A stretch of 64,000 nucleotides of DNA from Karalla daura (lineage: Eukaryota; Chordata; Actinopteri; Chaetodontiformes; Leiognathidae): the NCBI GenBank assembly GCA_029224185.1, contig CM055190.1, forward strand, positions 21,702,620 through 21,766,619, written 5' to 3'. Position 1 is the stretch's first letter, and every line of letters starts with the position of its first letter. Under the pieces are notes generated by a model. It was not told the origin of the DNA. It did not search any database and worked only from the letters and a program-made list of their open reading frames with translations. Made by a program: the position numbers and the translations under genes. Below are positions 44,752 through 57,985 of this stretch, piece by piece.

Positions 44752-47700
44752 CTGGACGGAGAGGGAGAGGGAGACACATTAGCCCGTGGGAACCAGAGGT
44801 TGCACAAATTAGGGAAGAATTTTTCTTTGTTTTGTTTTAAGCACCAAATCACTAATCAACGTGTAGAGAAAGTAATCGACTACAATGAGAATTTCTCCGC
44901 TGTATTCATGTTATTAGCAGCTTCCGGGCGTCAGTGAGTTCAGTTTCGTAAAGTACCTGCTGGGTAGAGTAACCAGAAACTACTTAACCTTTAACCTTCA
45001 GAGAACTTCTTCTTTGGCATTCACATGGCCCATCAGACCTCCAGAGTGACACGGTACAGCTTCATGCTTTGTCATGCATTCTGCATTAGATGTAAATGCA
45101 GTAACTGCTGTACTTGATTCACAAAGAAATGGCTGCGTTCACCACAAAGCCTTTGCATCTGGACCAGTTAAACACAAATCTGGACCTTTTGTTACGATAA
45201 CGGGGGCCATTTGGGAAACGACGTGTCAACGGTAACTAGACCTTGACCTTTGTTACGACAACATGACGGGCTGGACGCATATTCACGCACATCTCACAGG
45301 ATGAACTGTGAGAAGTGAACTGCCCATATGCTTTGAGGCAGCGTATGTGAAGACTCAGCAAAAATGAGGCCTGCAATCTTTTATTAAAAAAAAAAAGTGT
45401 GTTTGAAAATATATGTTTAATGCTGGTCTTTAACATGGGCATTACTGGCATAAGCAGCTCGGGAAATAAGAGCGTAGTACAAAAAGGGTTCTTAGCTCTG
45501 GAACAAGCCTCGCAACTGAAAAATCCTTTTAGATAAGAGGCAAAACATGTTCTGGAAACTCTGGAAAGCAGAATTCTCTGAACGCGTGGTCTCTGAACCC
45601 CACAAAACAAACACAATTGGATGGATTTTGGGACTTTATTTTTTACCGGACTGACCGTGCTCATAGCCGTCGTCGGGGACTCTGAAGCGGACGCGTCTCT
45701 TGGAGGGGGCTTTGACGGAGTGTGGCGCTGAACTGGAGGCGGAGGCCGGGCTGCTGTTGTCCACGCAGACCACGCTGCGTTTCTTCAGGATGGACACCAG
45801 GCCCGGGGCGGGAGCCATCTGACCAGGGAGGAAACGACGACAACAACAACAAAGGTGGTGTGTGGAGAGGCGCAAACCAAGAGAGGGTCCAAACCGATGT
45901 AAGCAGAATTGCTGTTTACTCTCAACACGGTGCGATCAGATACCCGCACGCTGAAAACACGGTGGGGGGGGGGGTTACGGGTGTGACCGAGGGTGCTCCT
46001 CCCCCGGCCTGTCCCCCAGGTGTCAGCAGATCACGCGTCTGAACGGTGCTGAGAGTGAGACCTCATTTAACACGATCGTCATGCAAAACAGCTCGATAGA
46101 CGCTGACCACCGGGCCATTTTTAGCTCTGCTTCTTGCAGACACACGCAGTAAGAAGTGCGTCATCACCGTTTCGTCTGTTTATTAGCCATCGACCTGTGG
46201 CCTCACACCGGGGACTGTGACCGGCTGACCCCGGGTCAGTGGTGAATCAACCACGGTTTATCAACAGTACGAAGTAAATCATAGTGTTGGGAAAGCAAAC
46301 AGCTCTTAAAAGTCTTTCAACTATCAATACTGTTGTTGTTATTCACATAGTAGTAGAAGTGACACAGGAGTGACACATTAACATGGTGATTAACACTGTC
46401 AGCTGACAGCAGAGTGGTCATCTGTCCGCCCGACAGCCCCACTGAACACGCACACATGATTCGGGGCTAAACCTCAGCCTGACCGGGAGTGAATAGTGTG
46501 TGCACCCTGCAATAGACTGGAGACCTAATCCCTGCCCTCACCCTGCAAACACTACGAAGAGAGCAAGATAATGGATGGATAGGAAACCTCCCTGAGGGAT
46601 CAATAAAGATTCTATCTATCTCAACATCCATCTAGCTCTGGCAGCCTCACTACACTGTTGGCAAAGGCAACAGCTAGCATCTCTGGACATGACGGGGGCT
46701 AATGAGCAAAACTCTGGTTCTTTATTTTCGGAGGGCCAATCATAGGAGGGCAAAATAAATACATAAACGTAAGCTACTGAGTCCACGGCTACTGCCTAGA
46801 TGCTACTCTGCCCTCCAGTGCATCAGATGAAAGGAGGTCTCTCGTCATGGCTATCATTATGACTCAGGTCCTTCTATCTCAGCTACATGCGCTGTGCAGC
46901 CCTGTGCTGCTCTTTCCTCATAATGACATAATCGCTGTTGAATAAACTAAATATAAAAGCTTCGTTTTGGCGTTGACACACCCCAAATAAAAGCTGACGT
47001 TTTTCTCTGACGTATTTTCAAAGTAGCACAGCAAACAGATCTAATGGCTCAATAATGGCATTAGAGCTGGAGGATGGGGGCACTGAGCAGGAGCTGGCCA
47101 GAAACAAACAGATAGAGAACCCCTCAAGCTAGTCCTCAAATGACCAGCCATGAGCACTCTCCTCCCTCACTCATCCACAGGGATGTACACACCTCCTCTA
47201 CAGTGATGAGCTTGGCCATGTCGTCCAGCGAAGCGGCCAGCCTTATGATGTCGGCCTGCTCCACTTCATCCTCGTAGTCCTCTTCTTCCTCCTCCTCCTC
47301 CTCCTTCTCCTCGGCCCGCTGCTTCACGTCCCCCTCCTGGAGCCGGCTGGACGTGGCGCCCTCCTGCAGAGGTGACGGCCAGCTTTAAACACCGACTTGC
47401 ACATCGATACACGGCCACAGTGACGGTCCGTCCGGCCGCTGTCAAAGGACGCAGCGACGACTAATAGTGGAATAGAGGAAGTGATCTGTTTTCTGTTTCC
47501 AGTAATAGCAGCAAGGCTTTAAGATGGAGGAACAGCTGCCTTCTTTTCACATACTGTGCCACTTTGCTCTAGTTCACAGATCCAATTAGAGACCCAACTA
47601 GACTTTGTCTTAGTCTAAGTCTACATCTAACAACTAGTTGATTAATCGGCTAGTCAAACAAGAGACAACTATTTTAACAATCGATTAGTCAATTCAAGTA

Positions 47701-47858
47701 TTTGTTTCATCTTTTGAGAAGGATTTTGAGCAATTAAGTGAAAATTCTCTTATCTCAGTTGCGGAAATCTGAATATTTTGCTGGTTTCTTTGGTCTGACA
47801 GAGGATTGAAGTCGTTGAATTGAGGAAAAAAAAACATTTGAAGGCCGTTTTATCGATC

Positions 47859-47949
<91 letters not shown>

Positions 47950-50747
47950 CTCTATCTTGTCTCACATCATGAATATGAACTCATACGTATCATCAGCATC
48001 ATGCGAACCACTGAACTGGGTCAGTGTGTGACAAACATCCAATAGTAAAAAGTCCTGCTCTCTTTGCAACTATGCAACAAGCTGCTAAGGATCTGAGGCG
48101 TTACCTCCTCTGTATCTGGGGTTTCCTGGTCCGGCTGCTTCAGTTCCTCAGACACTGCCCCGCTGACCAGCGTCTCCACCGGGAGCGCTCTCTGCTTGCC
48201 CTCCTCTTCGTCCTCTCCCTCGTCTTCCATCTCCAAAGCTTCCACTGCCTCCTCCACGTCCCTCTCCTCCTCTTTCTCACTTCCTTTTGCCTCCCGTGTC
48301 TGTGCCAGACCCGAGTCTCCTCCCTGCAGCTCTGCGGGCTTGGACCGATCCATTTCTCCAGCTGTGGAGGGGTGCAGCTCATCCGCCTGCTGGCTGAGCT
48401 GAGATACGTGGAAACCCTCCCCCCTCCCCTCTGATTGCCTGCCGAGGTCTACCCCGTCCATCCCTGAGACCTCGGAGGAGCCCGGTCCATCAGTTAGACC
48501 AGAGGAGGGTACGGTGGCTGGATGGCTGCCCTGAGAAAGATGGGAGTCGTCTGCACTCTGCTCCAGCTCTCTGTCGACCTGATGGGCTGAGGAAGGAGGA
48601 GAGGCCGGTTTATGTCACTGCAATAATCCCCGGTGTTTGATTCAGGAGAAGGACACGTGTAATAAAGAATGTTTTTACAGCAGCGTGAGGATAAATTATA
48701 CAGTAGCCCGAAAAAGATCATCGAGTGTTGTCAGAACTGTTATTCTGTCTTTTAGGAAAACTGATGATCACCAATAAACCTATAAACCAGCACAAACTTT
48801 AAGCTCACGATAAAAACCTCCGTTTGCTTTTTATGAAGCTGGCTCTCTCTTCAGCTGCATGTATTTCATGAATCTAGATACGTAAATATCTAAGATGGAT
48901 AGATAATCTATCCATCTATATCTATGCCTCCTCATACATATATAACAGTGGAAACAATGCTGTGCTATGAACGTCCAGTGTCCAAACAAAGAGAAAATTG
49001 TCAGCACATGATTTAGAAGCTCTCTGCAAGAACATGTTGTTTTGTAAAAAGTATTCCAACAAATAACATAATTATGACACTGTAACAAGCTACTTTGGAA
49101 AATGTTGCTGGAGTTGATTGTAGATTTAAGGTCCACCACATTCAACTGAATATGAAGCTCATACATTACTTTTACAGGTTACTGAAAATCTCATACCCCA
49201 ATAAAAGCACATTTTAAACAGTTAATGGTGGTATTTGAAGGCAGTTTTTCACCCTCAACTCTCATCCCCGAGCCTGTCTCCCATTCAGAATTACCCAGTT
49301 TTGTGGCCCGTCACTCTCCCCCGCCTGGTTTCCGCACACAGACGGAGGCAATTCAATATCCAAATGAAGGGGTTACCATAAAAGCAGTTTGAAAAATAAC
49401 AGACGTTTTGCATTATTTAAACGTTCAAACGTTGCCGTGGCAACAAAGTGGTACCTTCTTTTCACTGATACGACTCTGCTGTTTCTCTTATAGCATAGTG
49501 TTGCATAAACAGAAGTAGGTTTTCAAAACATCTACACATGGACATTTTTGTGATGAATCCATACTATGGTGAGCGTATTCTCCTGCAGCCTTCCCCTCTT
49601 TCAAATGTAGGCTTTTGGCTTTTATTTTTAAAATATGTGAGTTTTCTTTTTCTTTTAGACACTGCACAGTTAGTCATATTCCTATATCATCTGTATTTTA
49701 CTCCTCTGTTCCTCAATCCAAAATGCTACAATGTTTTCGTTTTAGTGACACAGGTTTTCTAAATGCTATCTACCACCGACTTTGCTTCAGTTCTCTGTAC
49801 ACATTTTATGCAAACTTGCATACAACTGGATTTGTCAAGATTAAAGAAGTGATTTGAGTTATTTATGGGGGAAAAACAAACACTTTGATTTACAATCTGT
49901 TACAATGCAGTCGTATAATGGTGTGCTTTGGCAGCAGTAAAAATTGGTTTAAAAAACTATATAAAAATATAAAGCCTTTAGAACTACGTTCTTGAGGTTT
50001 TGGGGTTTGGTTGTGGAGTTTAGGGACAGGTATCTCTCAGAATGGTCTCTAATGGGGATCTATCATCACCCTGTATTGTTTAGGATAAAATGCAGAGCAT
50101 GTCATTGGCCCACCAGGTAGAGTCTGTGTCAGCCCGTAAGATTTCAGTAACGTGGCGTTACTCCAGCCACAGGCAACTCCGGGATTTGGTGGAGAGTCTG
50201 CTGCCAGCCGAGGGATGGAAACTTGTGAATGGCTCCTACTGTACCTTAAATGCACTTTACAATTCTACAACATGAATTGGCCGTGATTTCGGGCACAGCT
50301 CTAGTCTACAATGCGCAAACGTAACCCGCACAAGTTGCACGCTACAAGACTAACACGCCTGTGATCACATTCTGTCGTTCACTCTCTCACCTGAGGTGTG
50401 TGGAGGCACAGCAGCACTTTCATCTGATGGAGGCGTCAGAACATCCAGAGATGCACACTGTAATAAAGGCGCATGGAGGTATGTGAATACAGGTACATGC
50501 TTTAAACGATTTGGTAAAATGGGCACGAAAACCAGAAGAACGGCTTACCGCAGCATCTTTAGCACTCGGTCTGCGCGAAGGGGAGAGAAGAGGGAGAGAG
50601 ACGGTCAGAGCACTGAAGGCCGGTTCTGGGTTTTACTAAATGAAGACGTGAAAAATGTTTGACCCTTCTCCACTCGGCTCTGATCTAATATTAGCCCAAA
50701 CGCATTTCCCTGGCTATTACAACGGGTGTGAGAGCGAGCCTGAGTGC

Positions 50748-50797
<50 letters not shown>

Positions 50798-50944
50798 ATG
50801 TGCATGAGTCCAGCGAAGTGAAACCCTAGGAGTGTGATGGCTCAAATGTCTGAAAGTGCAGCAGCAGCAAACAACCATATGTTGTAACGATCACTGCAGC
50901 GTTGACCGAACAAAGTGAAATACTGACATGCAGAGTCATACAAA

Positions 50945-50999
<55 letters not shown>

Positions 51000-51636
51000 C
51001 CTGTCTGCATGTGCTATACAGGTGTGGATCTTGTGATTGGATCTCTGGCAACTACCGTGTACTCAGGACTTCCTATTAAATATTGAAAAATGTCAGGGTG
51101 GGCTTCACCTGACTTTGTTACACACAGACACACGCACGCAATTCACAAGTCCACATGCACGCACGCACGCACATACAAACACACACACACACACACACAC
51201 ACAGACTTTGTATTGCTGGGACAATAGAGGATGATAATTTGCACTGATATATCATTGATCACATTTTCTGTCACAAAATGCAAGTATGTCGCCTTGTATG
51301 AGTGTTTTTCTGAGTACTCTGGTTTTCTCCTGTCCCCCTAAGCTCAAGTGTCTTTGTACAACTACGTATTGAAAAAAACAAAGAATCCATTAACCTATGG
51401 AAAATGCCAAACAGGTTGTTTTTCCCCGTTCTCTTGTTGTTCCTGACCCAAGTTGTTACCTGAATGTATTGCAAACTCTGTTGTACTTTAAGGTCATGCT
51501 GCCTTCAATAGAGCAGTATGAAATGTTCACTCAAGAAGTATTTCGTGAGAGTCTGAACACAGATCAAAATATGCTATTCACTGAAGTGCTTTGAAGAAAA
51601 TCTAGATATCCTGGAGCAATTGAGTTTAAACTCAAA

Positions 51637-51668
<32 letters not shown>

Positions 51669-52560
51669 GCATGCGTGCAGACTGACCGGCTGTGTGTCTG
51701 ACAGATGTGTCTCAGAGTGTCCAGATGTTGGGTTGCCAGTTCGGGGGAAGTCCTCCTACACTGACTCTCTAGAAGAAAGAAAGAGATGAAGATTGTCCCG
51801 AATGATACACAAACATGTGGTAAAGAGCGTCCAGTGTTTCCTGTGGAGTTTGATCACGTTCAGTGACAAACAGCATCATCAGAGATAGCTCAAAAAAGGA
51901 AAACAATGGCAAGTTTTACCTTAACTGGTTGGATGCAGTGTTTGATTATAATAATGCTGATATTACAAATTGATGCAGAAATTGTCAAGAGACACATTTT
52001 GTTCTTAGATCAGTCAAAATTATTACAGGAGAGGCAATTTGACATTTTTTTCCCCCCTTTTTTTCCCACAACAGCATGTTTTGATATGCAGTCCACCTAG
52101 GTGCTGTCAATGGTTCTGCTGCGATTACCAGTCTAATAACAAGAGCGATCCATGGTTTACACTTCATCAGTAATTCAGAATTTTCTTACAGTTCCAAGAA
52201 CCAATCATGTTTATTCATGCATGAATAAATGTAAAAAAAAAAAAAAAAGTCCTTCCCCTTTTTTATATGGACATACTTTTATGTTAGTCAAACATTGCTC
52301 ATACCAATCAGGCATAGTAAATATATAAATCTATGGTTTAGACATGTTTGACCTTTCCTTAAAAGCGCTGGTTCCCCCTCAGGTCGCTCTCATTTTGGGA
52401 GATCATTTTGCCTGACCTTTGCTCATAATTTGGCCTGTTTTTGAACCCAACCGAGTCTTCAAACCTTAGCACTTTTAACTGGATAATGAGCCGTTTAGAT
52501 TGTTTGTCTCCAGGTGGTTTTACCTGCAATTCTCACTGCGTGTTGTGAGCATTCACATGA

Positions 52561-52605
<45 letters not shown>

Positions 52606-54191
52606 TGAGTGCGTTACCCCACTGCTCTTGTAGTGCGTTCAGGTTGTCCAGCACTCTCTGGTGGTACAGCCTCTCTAGCTGGATGCACCACAATGCCCGC
52701 TGGTCTGAGCAGTGCAGGTTAAGAGGCACAGAGACACAACATTTGACGCACGGCGAAGCCCGAGGACGACCGCTCTGCTTTAAAACTGCATTAAGGCTAA
52801 AAAAAACCAAAAACCCTTGGTTTTAGGTCCGTGCAGCATTACAGCCGGCCGAGAGAGGAAGAGAGTGAACAACAGGCAGCGGCAGGGAAACAGAGTGGAG
52901 ACAGAGGGAGAGAGCGCTCGGGGATGCAGTCTCTCATGTTTATGGATATGAGCGGCCAAAACACAATCCTTCTTTGACGCGACTCAATGCTTTCTCTCTC
53001 TCTCTCTAACTAACCCTCCGTACATGCTTGACATAGCTAAGCTAGCGTCCTCGACTCTTTGACTCTTTTATTTCCGCCCTCCGTCCCGAGTCGCTTTCCT
53101 CCGATTGAACCTTGCACGACATTTCCATTTCATTTCAGGTTGGTCCGTGCATGCCCCTCTCCTCCGCCTGCTCGGTTTTACACCGAGTCTTTGCTTCAAC
53201 GCGTACGAGTGCATTAATACAGTTTCAAAACAGTTCATTGGTCACGGCTGTCACGTCGTGAGTCGTCGAGATACAAAAAAACCTTTTAGCAAAAAGCTAA
53301 AAAGAGTCTTTGTATCATTGAGCGCACAGAATTTGCTCAACGCAAGTTAAGCAATCTCTTCTGATCTGACGAGCGTTTCGTTTTGGCAACACGCTGCGGT
53401 TATATTTGCTGTAATGCCAAAGCAGTTACAATCAGTATCTGCGTTCCCTCTTTCTTTCTCCTCCGGGCACTATGAGAAAGCCGGCCGAGTTTCTCCGACT
53501 GACCCTCTTTAAGTATCCCACTTCACGCTCATCTTGCTCCTTTTCTCCCGATTCACCATTTTTTCCCCCTTATCCACCTTTTTTACAGGTGCCTTTCCCC
53601 TCTCTCGCCACTCCCGGCCCGTCTGTCTTATCTCTGGCCATCTGTGAAGTGAGAGAGCTATCACGTTCTGTTTCTCCACGGGGACAAGTGCATCTAGAGC
53701 CTCAAAGATCAGAGTGCTGAACTGATTAAAATAGAGTCGAGACGCTCGGGGGGGAGGACAGAAGCCACAAGACATGTATGGACAGGCAGCGAGGTGAGCT
53801 TTAGTGAGATAAGAGTGTTTAGCATGAATTAAATTCAAAGCTGCGCACACGTAGCAGAAACGATAAGGATACAGTCCTGGTGCAGGACAAAGGCCTCGGC
53901 GATCTGCAGAGAGAGAGAGAGAGACGGAGACAGGACAGATTACAGCTCTTCATCTCACCTGTCCAAATGAGAGTTACTAGAGAGTTAAACAGCGATTTCA
54001 AAGGAGGCTGAGGCGACTCCCGAACTAGACACAAGATCATACATGACATCTGACAGAGTAAAAGAGTAAAAGGAACACGCTGCATGTCACAGAGTCTGGG
54101 AAGGTGATGTAACCACCTCCATAATCATTAACCGTAGCAGAACAAACCTGGTCTGATCTCAAAGACAAATACAACGGTGAAGGGTGCAAAG

Positions 54192-54235
<44 letters not shown>

Positions 54236-57200
54236 AGTGAGAGTGAAAGACAAGAGAAATAAGTCTGGGGCAGACACTCTACCTCTCTTCAGCGAGTGTC
54301 GCTTTCATGCTGCTCAGCTGATCACAAGCCTGTGTGTGTGTGTGTGTGTGTGTGTGCCTGAGACAGAGAGAGGGGGGAGGAGGAGGAGGAGGAGGAGAGG
54401 AGGGCACAAAAGGCTCTCACATTTCTAATGAAGTGAGGGGCGGTGACGGCACAATGACCTCTGTCGGAGCCTGTGCTGCTAGCGCGGCTCTGATACCGAG
54501 CAGGGAACCATTCATCTCAAAGATCTCACTCATATATATATATGTCTGATCAGGCTAAGTGTATGGTCTGCTATTGTAGTTGTTTTGTGTGATGTCTGAG
54601 CGACATTCTGTCCTCAACTCTGGTTTTCTGAATTAGACATATTCTGTATATTCCATATAGTCAAATGCAACTTTCAACTTCAAAAGAGTCCAATGAGAGT
54701 ATCATACAAAAAAAACCATCATATTCCCCACATTCGGGTTGTCTACGTCGTCTTTCACACATTGATTAGGGACCTGTACCGTCAGGCTTTTATCAGCCCT
54801 GCAAATGATTGGTGGGTTGAGATTAGAGCAGCTGTAAAGCAGCCGTCGGACGACTGTGATAAATAAAGTTTCCTTTGGAGGAAGCACTGGGGGAAACTTA
54901 ACCCGTTGCACCAATAATTCCTTGAGTGGCAGAGATTCTTGGCACGATGCCCGCACAACCTGCACATTTGCTAAGTGAAAACATTTAAGTGAACTCACTT
55001 CAGTTGTGGCCCCTGCTTTAATGAGGTGAGGGAGCCAGATGTTTGTGACACCTGTTGAGTCTGTGCATTTGTGTTTGGTGCACATCAACTCTGATTTAAA
55101 CTTGTCTTGAGACGATGATATGAATGAATAAATACAGCCGAATTGTATGTGATTCGAGCGGGATGCTTGTCTTGTTTGCCGTGACTCAAGGTAATTATTC
55201 TTGCACGTTCAAGGATATAAACCTGCAATTAAACTGTGGTTGCAGCTGTAGTCACATCAACAGTTCCTAAACTCAAGCTACTCGATACTCAGACTCATTT
55301 TCTTGTGGCAACATAATATTATTTTCTGGTATTATTAAGTCACGGGCATAATCTACTGATCCCGCTCCCAGATGAAATGCTGCAATCATGAGCTCCCACA
55401 AGTTTTGGAAAACCATTAGCTACTGTGTTGCACCAAGTTGTTGGTAGAATGGAGGGGGGGTCGGGGGCGGGGTGCAGCTCTGCAGCCCTGATCCACTCAC
55501 ACCTGTTTACCTGGCAGGGAGCATAGCTAAGGTGTGCCTGGTGGCATCTGTAAATCAAACTGACAGAGACGTTCACACGCCCCTGACATGCTTGCCCGGT
55601 CATGCAGATCGGCGTGTGTGAGAGAGGGAAAGGAGCAGATTAACGCCGAGAGTAGAGTGTGCGACTGGAGCGCATACTTTGTGTTTGGAGGCACAAACGG
55701 CAAAGACGGCCGTGCCCTGAGGTGCAAAATGCCACTCCAATTACAGGCCTGAATGGGCTACGGTGATCCAATAATTAGCGAGGGTCTGAACCTACGGCTG
55801 CTTGCCGATTTCCCAGGCAGCGCTCGGCTGAGTGTGGGACCAACGCCAGGGGAGGGACAAACAGGTTACCTGGTGGAGGTACTGAGGGAGGTGTGTGTCG
55901 TCCCCTCTTTGTGCCAGCTGCTCCAGAGACTGCAGCAGAGCGGGGCTCGGCGTGGGCCCCGTGGCGAAGGTGGAGGCGGCGCAGCGACCGGGCACCGGGG
56001 CGGAGGTAATCTGCTGCAGAATGGAGGCTAGAGGTCCCGTGGTGGAGGTGGATTCCGTACCCGTGGTGGCAGAGGCCGTAGTGAGGGAAGCTACCGTGAC
56101 TGTCTCTGGTATAGAGGGGGCGGGTCCTGCGTGGCCGGCAGTGGATGAGGTAACACGTTCAGGGAGGAAGTGCGCGGTTTTTGCTACTGTGGCCTCTGAC
56201 GCTGGAGTGAGGGGAGAGGAGCCTACAGGGCCGGCGGCGGAGCTGGGGCCCGAGGCATGACGCGGACTCAGAGCCTCTTGACTGATGGGATGCGTGGTCT
56301 CAGGGCTGACTGTTGGGATGACAGGGGACGTGGGCTCCGGACTGGTCCCCGGGCTGAAGGGGTACGGAGCCTCCAGCAGGCTGCCTGCAGGGGGACAGGG
56401 AGATGACAGAGGAGGTGACAAACCGAGAGGACAAGCTCACACACACTCGCACCTCAAGGCAATTAAGAGCCCCGAAACAAGCTTAATGTATGTTTTAAGA
56501 CTGAGGGAGGAAAACGGAGTTTACATTGCTGATGTTACTTCTAACAATCAAAGATGGCACATCTGTTCTCAATCGCTGAAACAATGACAATAGCATTCAA
56601 CCCAAATATGACGCAGCGTATCTAAGTGGTTAAAAACAAATGTGCGACCAAAGCTGCAACAGCTAATCAGTTAATTCACTAAGTAGATAATCAGCAACTA
56701 TTTTAATACCAATATTGAAGTATTTTAAAATATTTCGGAGTGATTTTTAGAGTCATAAAAAAGCATCTAAAATTGAGTGTCCTTGAGCGGAGGACAGACT
56801 GAACGTTTAAGAACAGGATTAAGAAACGATGCAAGAACTGATGGATCCCTTCTGTGAAGTCGGAGAGCTGTAAAACAGAAGCCGCGAAAAAAACAACAAC
56901 AAAAAAAACGAGCGTGCACCTCTTTTGTTGAGACAGGACAACACACGCTCACCGATGCCGAGCGTGTGTCGACACAGAGGTGCAAAGCGTGTGAGACACG
57001 AACTGGTTTTATCGGAGCAACCCCGTTACGGGTTGGCGAACAAAAAAAGACACGCATCACGCGCCCTCATCTCTGCACAATTCCCCTCCGTCTCGCTCCC
57101 TCTCGCTCAGCACCATCCTACCTTCAACCCGTCCCGTTCCCCTCTCACGCTTCTCACTCGGCTGTGCGATCGGTCCCACATCGTCACACCCAGCCGGTCT

Positions 57201-57911
57201 GACCTTAATCCAAATCGCTGACCGCTTGCGAGCGCGCACAGGGCATATTTAAGAGCGAGATGGACCCTGAGCGGACCTGGCCTGGTGTCACTTCCTGACC
57301 ACAGAGTGGGTCTATCTCCAGCACATCATCTACCAAATCAAATCACCGTGTGATGCTAGAGTGCGTCTCGTTCGGTGTGAAAAACACTTCATCTTCATCG
57401 CATTTCCGTGCTGCTTTTGTAAGAGGATCAGTGTTTTTTCATGGCGTTTGGCTCACAAGTAAGACGCTTTGAAAAGAGAGTTACACCAATGTGCCCTTAT
57501 TGCCTAATTGAGCAGGAAAGTCTGTGTATGTACGTCACCAGCTGTCCATAGCACTCCTCCTATCTCACCGACCATCAGCTGTGTTGTTTCCAAGTGTAAT
57601 CTATTGTTGATTGTTCACGCTTCCTCTCGAGACAAGTGGAGAGAGAGAGAGAAAGTTCAGCTTTCATGGTGAGGCAGAGATGGATTTGAAATGGTCAGGT
57701 GGGGAGAAAACATGAGCAAAGACAGATGTAGATGCAAATAGAAGTCAAACAGTGACCCAAAAAGCACCAGGGCTGAACCCCAGGTCAGATTTCACTTAAT
57801 AAGTGTAGTTTTCAACTCCCAAAGTCTAAAAACATGCACGCTGAGGTCACTTGGAGCTTCTAAATTGCCCATAACAGTGAGGGAGAAAATGAGTGAGAGA
57901 GAGAATGGTGT

Positions 57912-57985
<74 letters not shown>

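Noticed and set aside
55753..56260. Plus-strand frames of 92 and 121 residues
   Set aside because: Antisense shadows of cnst exon 3.
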